The translations under genes were made by a program, and so were the position numbers. The notes beneath the pieces are model-generated. The model did no database searches and was not told the DNA's origin. It saw nothing but the letters and a program-made list of their open reading frames with translations. Source: Saccoglossus kowalevskii (taxonomy: Eukaryota; Hemichordata; Enteropneusta; Harrimaniidae). Taken from it: a DNA stretch of 18,357 bases. Location: contig NW_003137828.1 in NCBI RefSeq assembly GCF_000003605.2, positions 162,844 through 181,200 of the forward strand. Reading direction: 5' to 3'. Positions 17,913 through 18,357 of this stretch are shown piece by piece. The number at the start of each line of letters is the position of its first letter. Position 1 is the first letter of the stretch.

Positions 17913-18357
17913 GCTTAGTATTTTTTTAGACTTTCTCATTCACAATCAAACCCAGTTTTAGTATACTTTTGCGTTGAATTGAATGAATGCAGCTAACTAC
18001 TTGTAGTTACAAATTGTTTAAAGGCACTACAAATTCTTGTTATTTTGTTGATAAAAAGCAAATTAATAATCATGGGTCACAGTGCAAACTTGTGTTAATG
18101 GATTGAAAAATGAGGTTCATAACGCAGATGAGGTTCATAAATTCCAAAACTAATTTGTGTACCAAAAATTTATTATTTGGATTTTATAACAGCCATTCAA
18201 AATAATTAATTTATTTTAAGTTTCAGGAAATTGCTGTCAAAAACAGAAAGTATCTTTCTCTGAAATGAAATCTGGTGATCATCAATTTATATTTTAGCTT
18301 TAGACGATTAATACTTGATTGATACTTGAAGATTGAAGATTGTCCCTAATTAGCAAA
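17912..18357. other. AT-rich DNA with a small tandem duplication
   Basis: The 13-mer ATGAGGTTCATAA occurs at 18110-18122 and 18128-18140, an 18-bp step. The final bases (18311-18341) show short ACTTGA/GATTGA echoes. No gene is recognised up to the window end. Confidence 0.55.

Overview
This looks like non-coding DNA from a metazoan nuclear genome. The composition is AT-rich (roughly one third G+C by eye). Open frames are short and mostly without coding character, there are no operon-like gene runs, and microsatellites, minisatellites and small transposon remnants are common. The style (tRNA-derived retroposon trace, several MITE families, young tandem arrays) fits an aquatic invertebrate such as a lophotrochozoan, but no diagnostic gene is present, so the taxon is a guess. 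The window could be intergenic or lie inside a long intron; the sequence does not decide this.

Layout. 1-1719 is plain AT-rich DNA. 1720-1965 resembles a decayed tRNA-derived SINE on the minus strand. 2665-3400 is strongly T-rich on the plus strand and holds two overlapping minus-strand frames of uncertain nature. 4130-4550 on the minus strand has a C2H2 zinc-finger-like frame and a short coding-like frame upstream of it, possibly relic exons. 4646-4713 is an (AT)34 microsatellite. 4714-7118 is featureless. 7119-8315 is the most conspicuous object: a tandem array of 22 units of exactly 44 bp with no indel, followed at once by a 59-bp tandem repeat, with a hybrid unit at the join. 8776-8910 is a TTAA-bounded fold-back element.

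The stretch 11734-13818 is a transposon graveyard. It has two members of a TA-flanked MITE family (11734-11989 and 12547-12678), a degenerate ~36-bp minisatellite (12722-12894), and two inverted copies of a TTAA-flanked, piggyBac-like MITE (12892-13139 and 13597-13818). The first of these two sits inside the minisatellite, and removing it restores a repeat unit. Between the two TA-type MITEs is a non-repetitive patch rich in homeodomain-type, E-box and GATA-type motifs (12241-12360), a possible cis-regulatory element. Further right are a GC-richer purine patch with internal duplications (14295-14526), palindromes near 15.99-16.07 kb, a cluster of hairpins at 17652-17800 and a (GATT)n microsatellite.

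No complete protein-coding gene, rRNA, tRNA or CRISPR array can be supported. I found no convincing new biological system. The strongest observations concern repeat structure: the indel-free 44-bp array with a near-palindrome and a CCAAT-type site in almost every unit, and the nested MITE insertion with a readable empty site.
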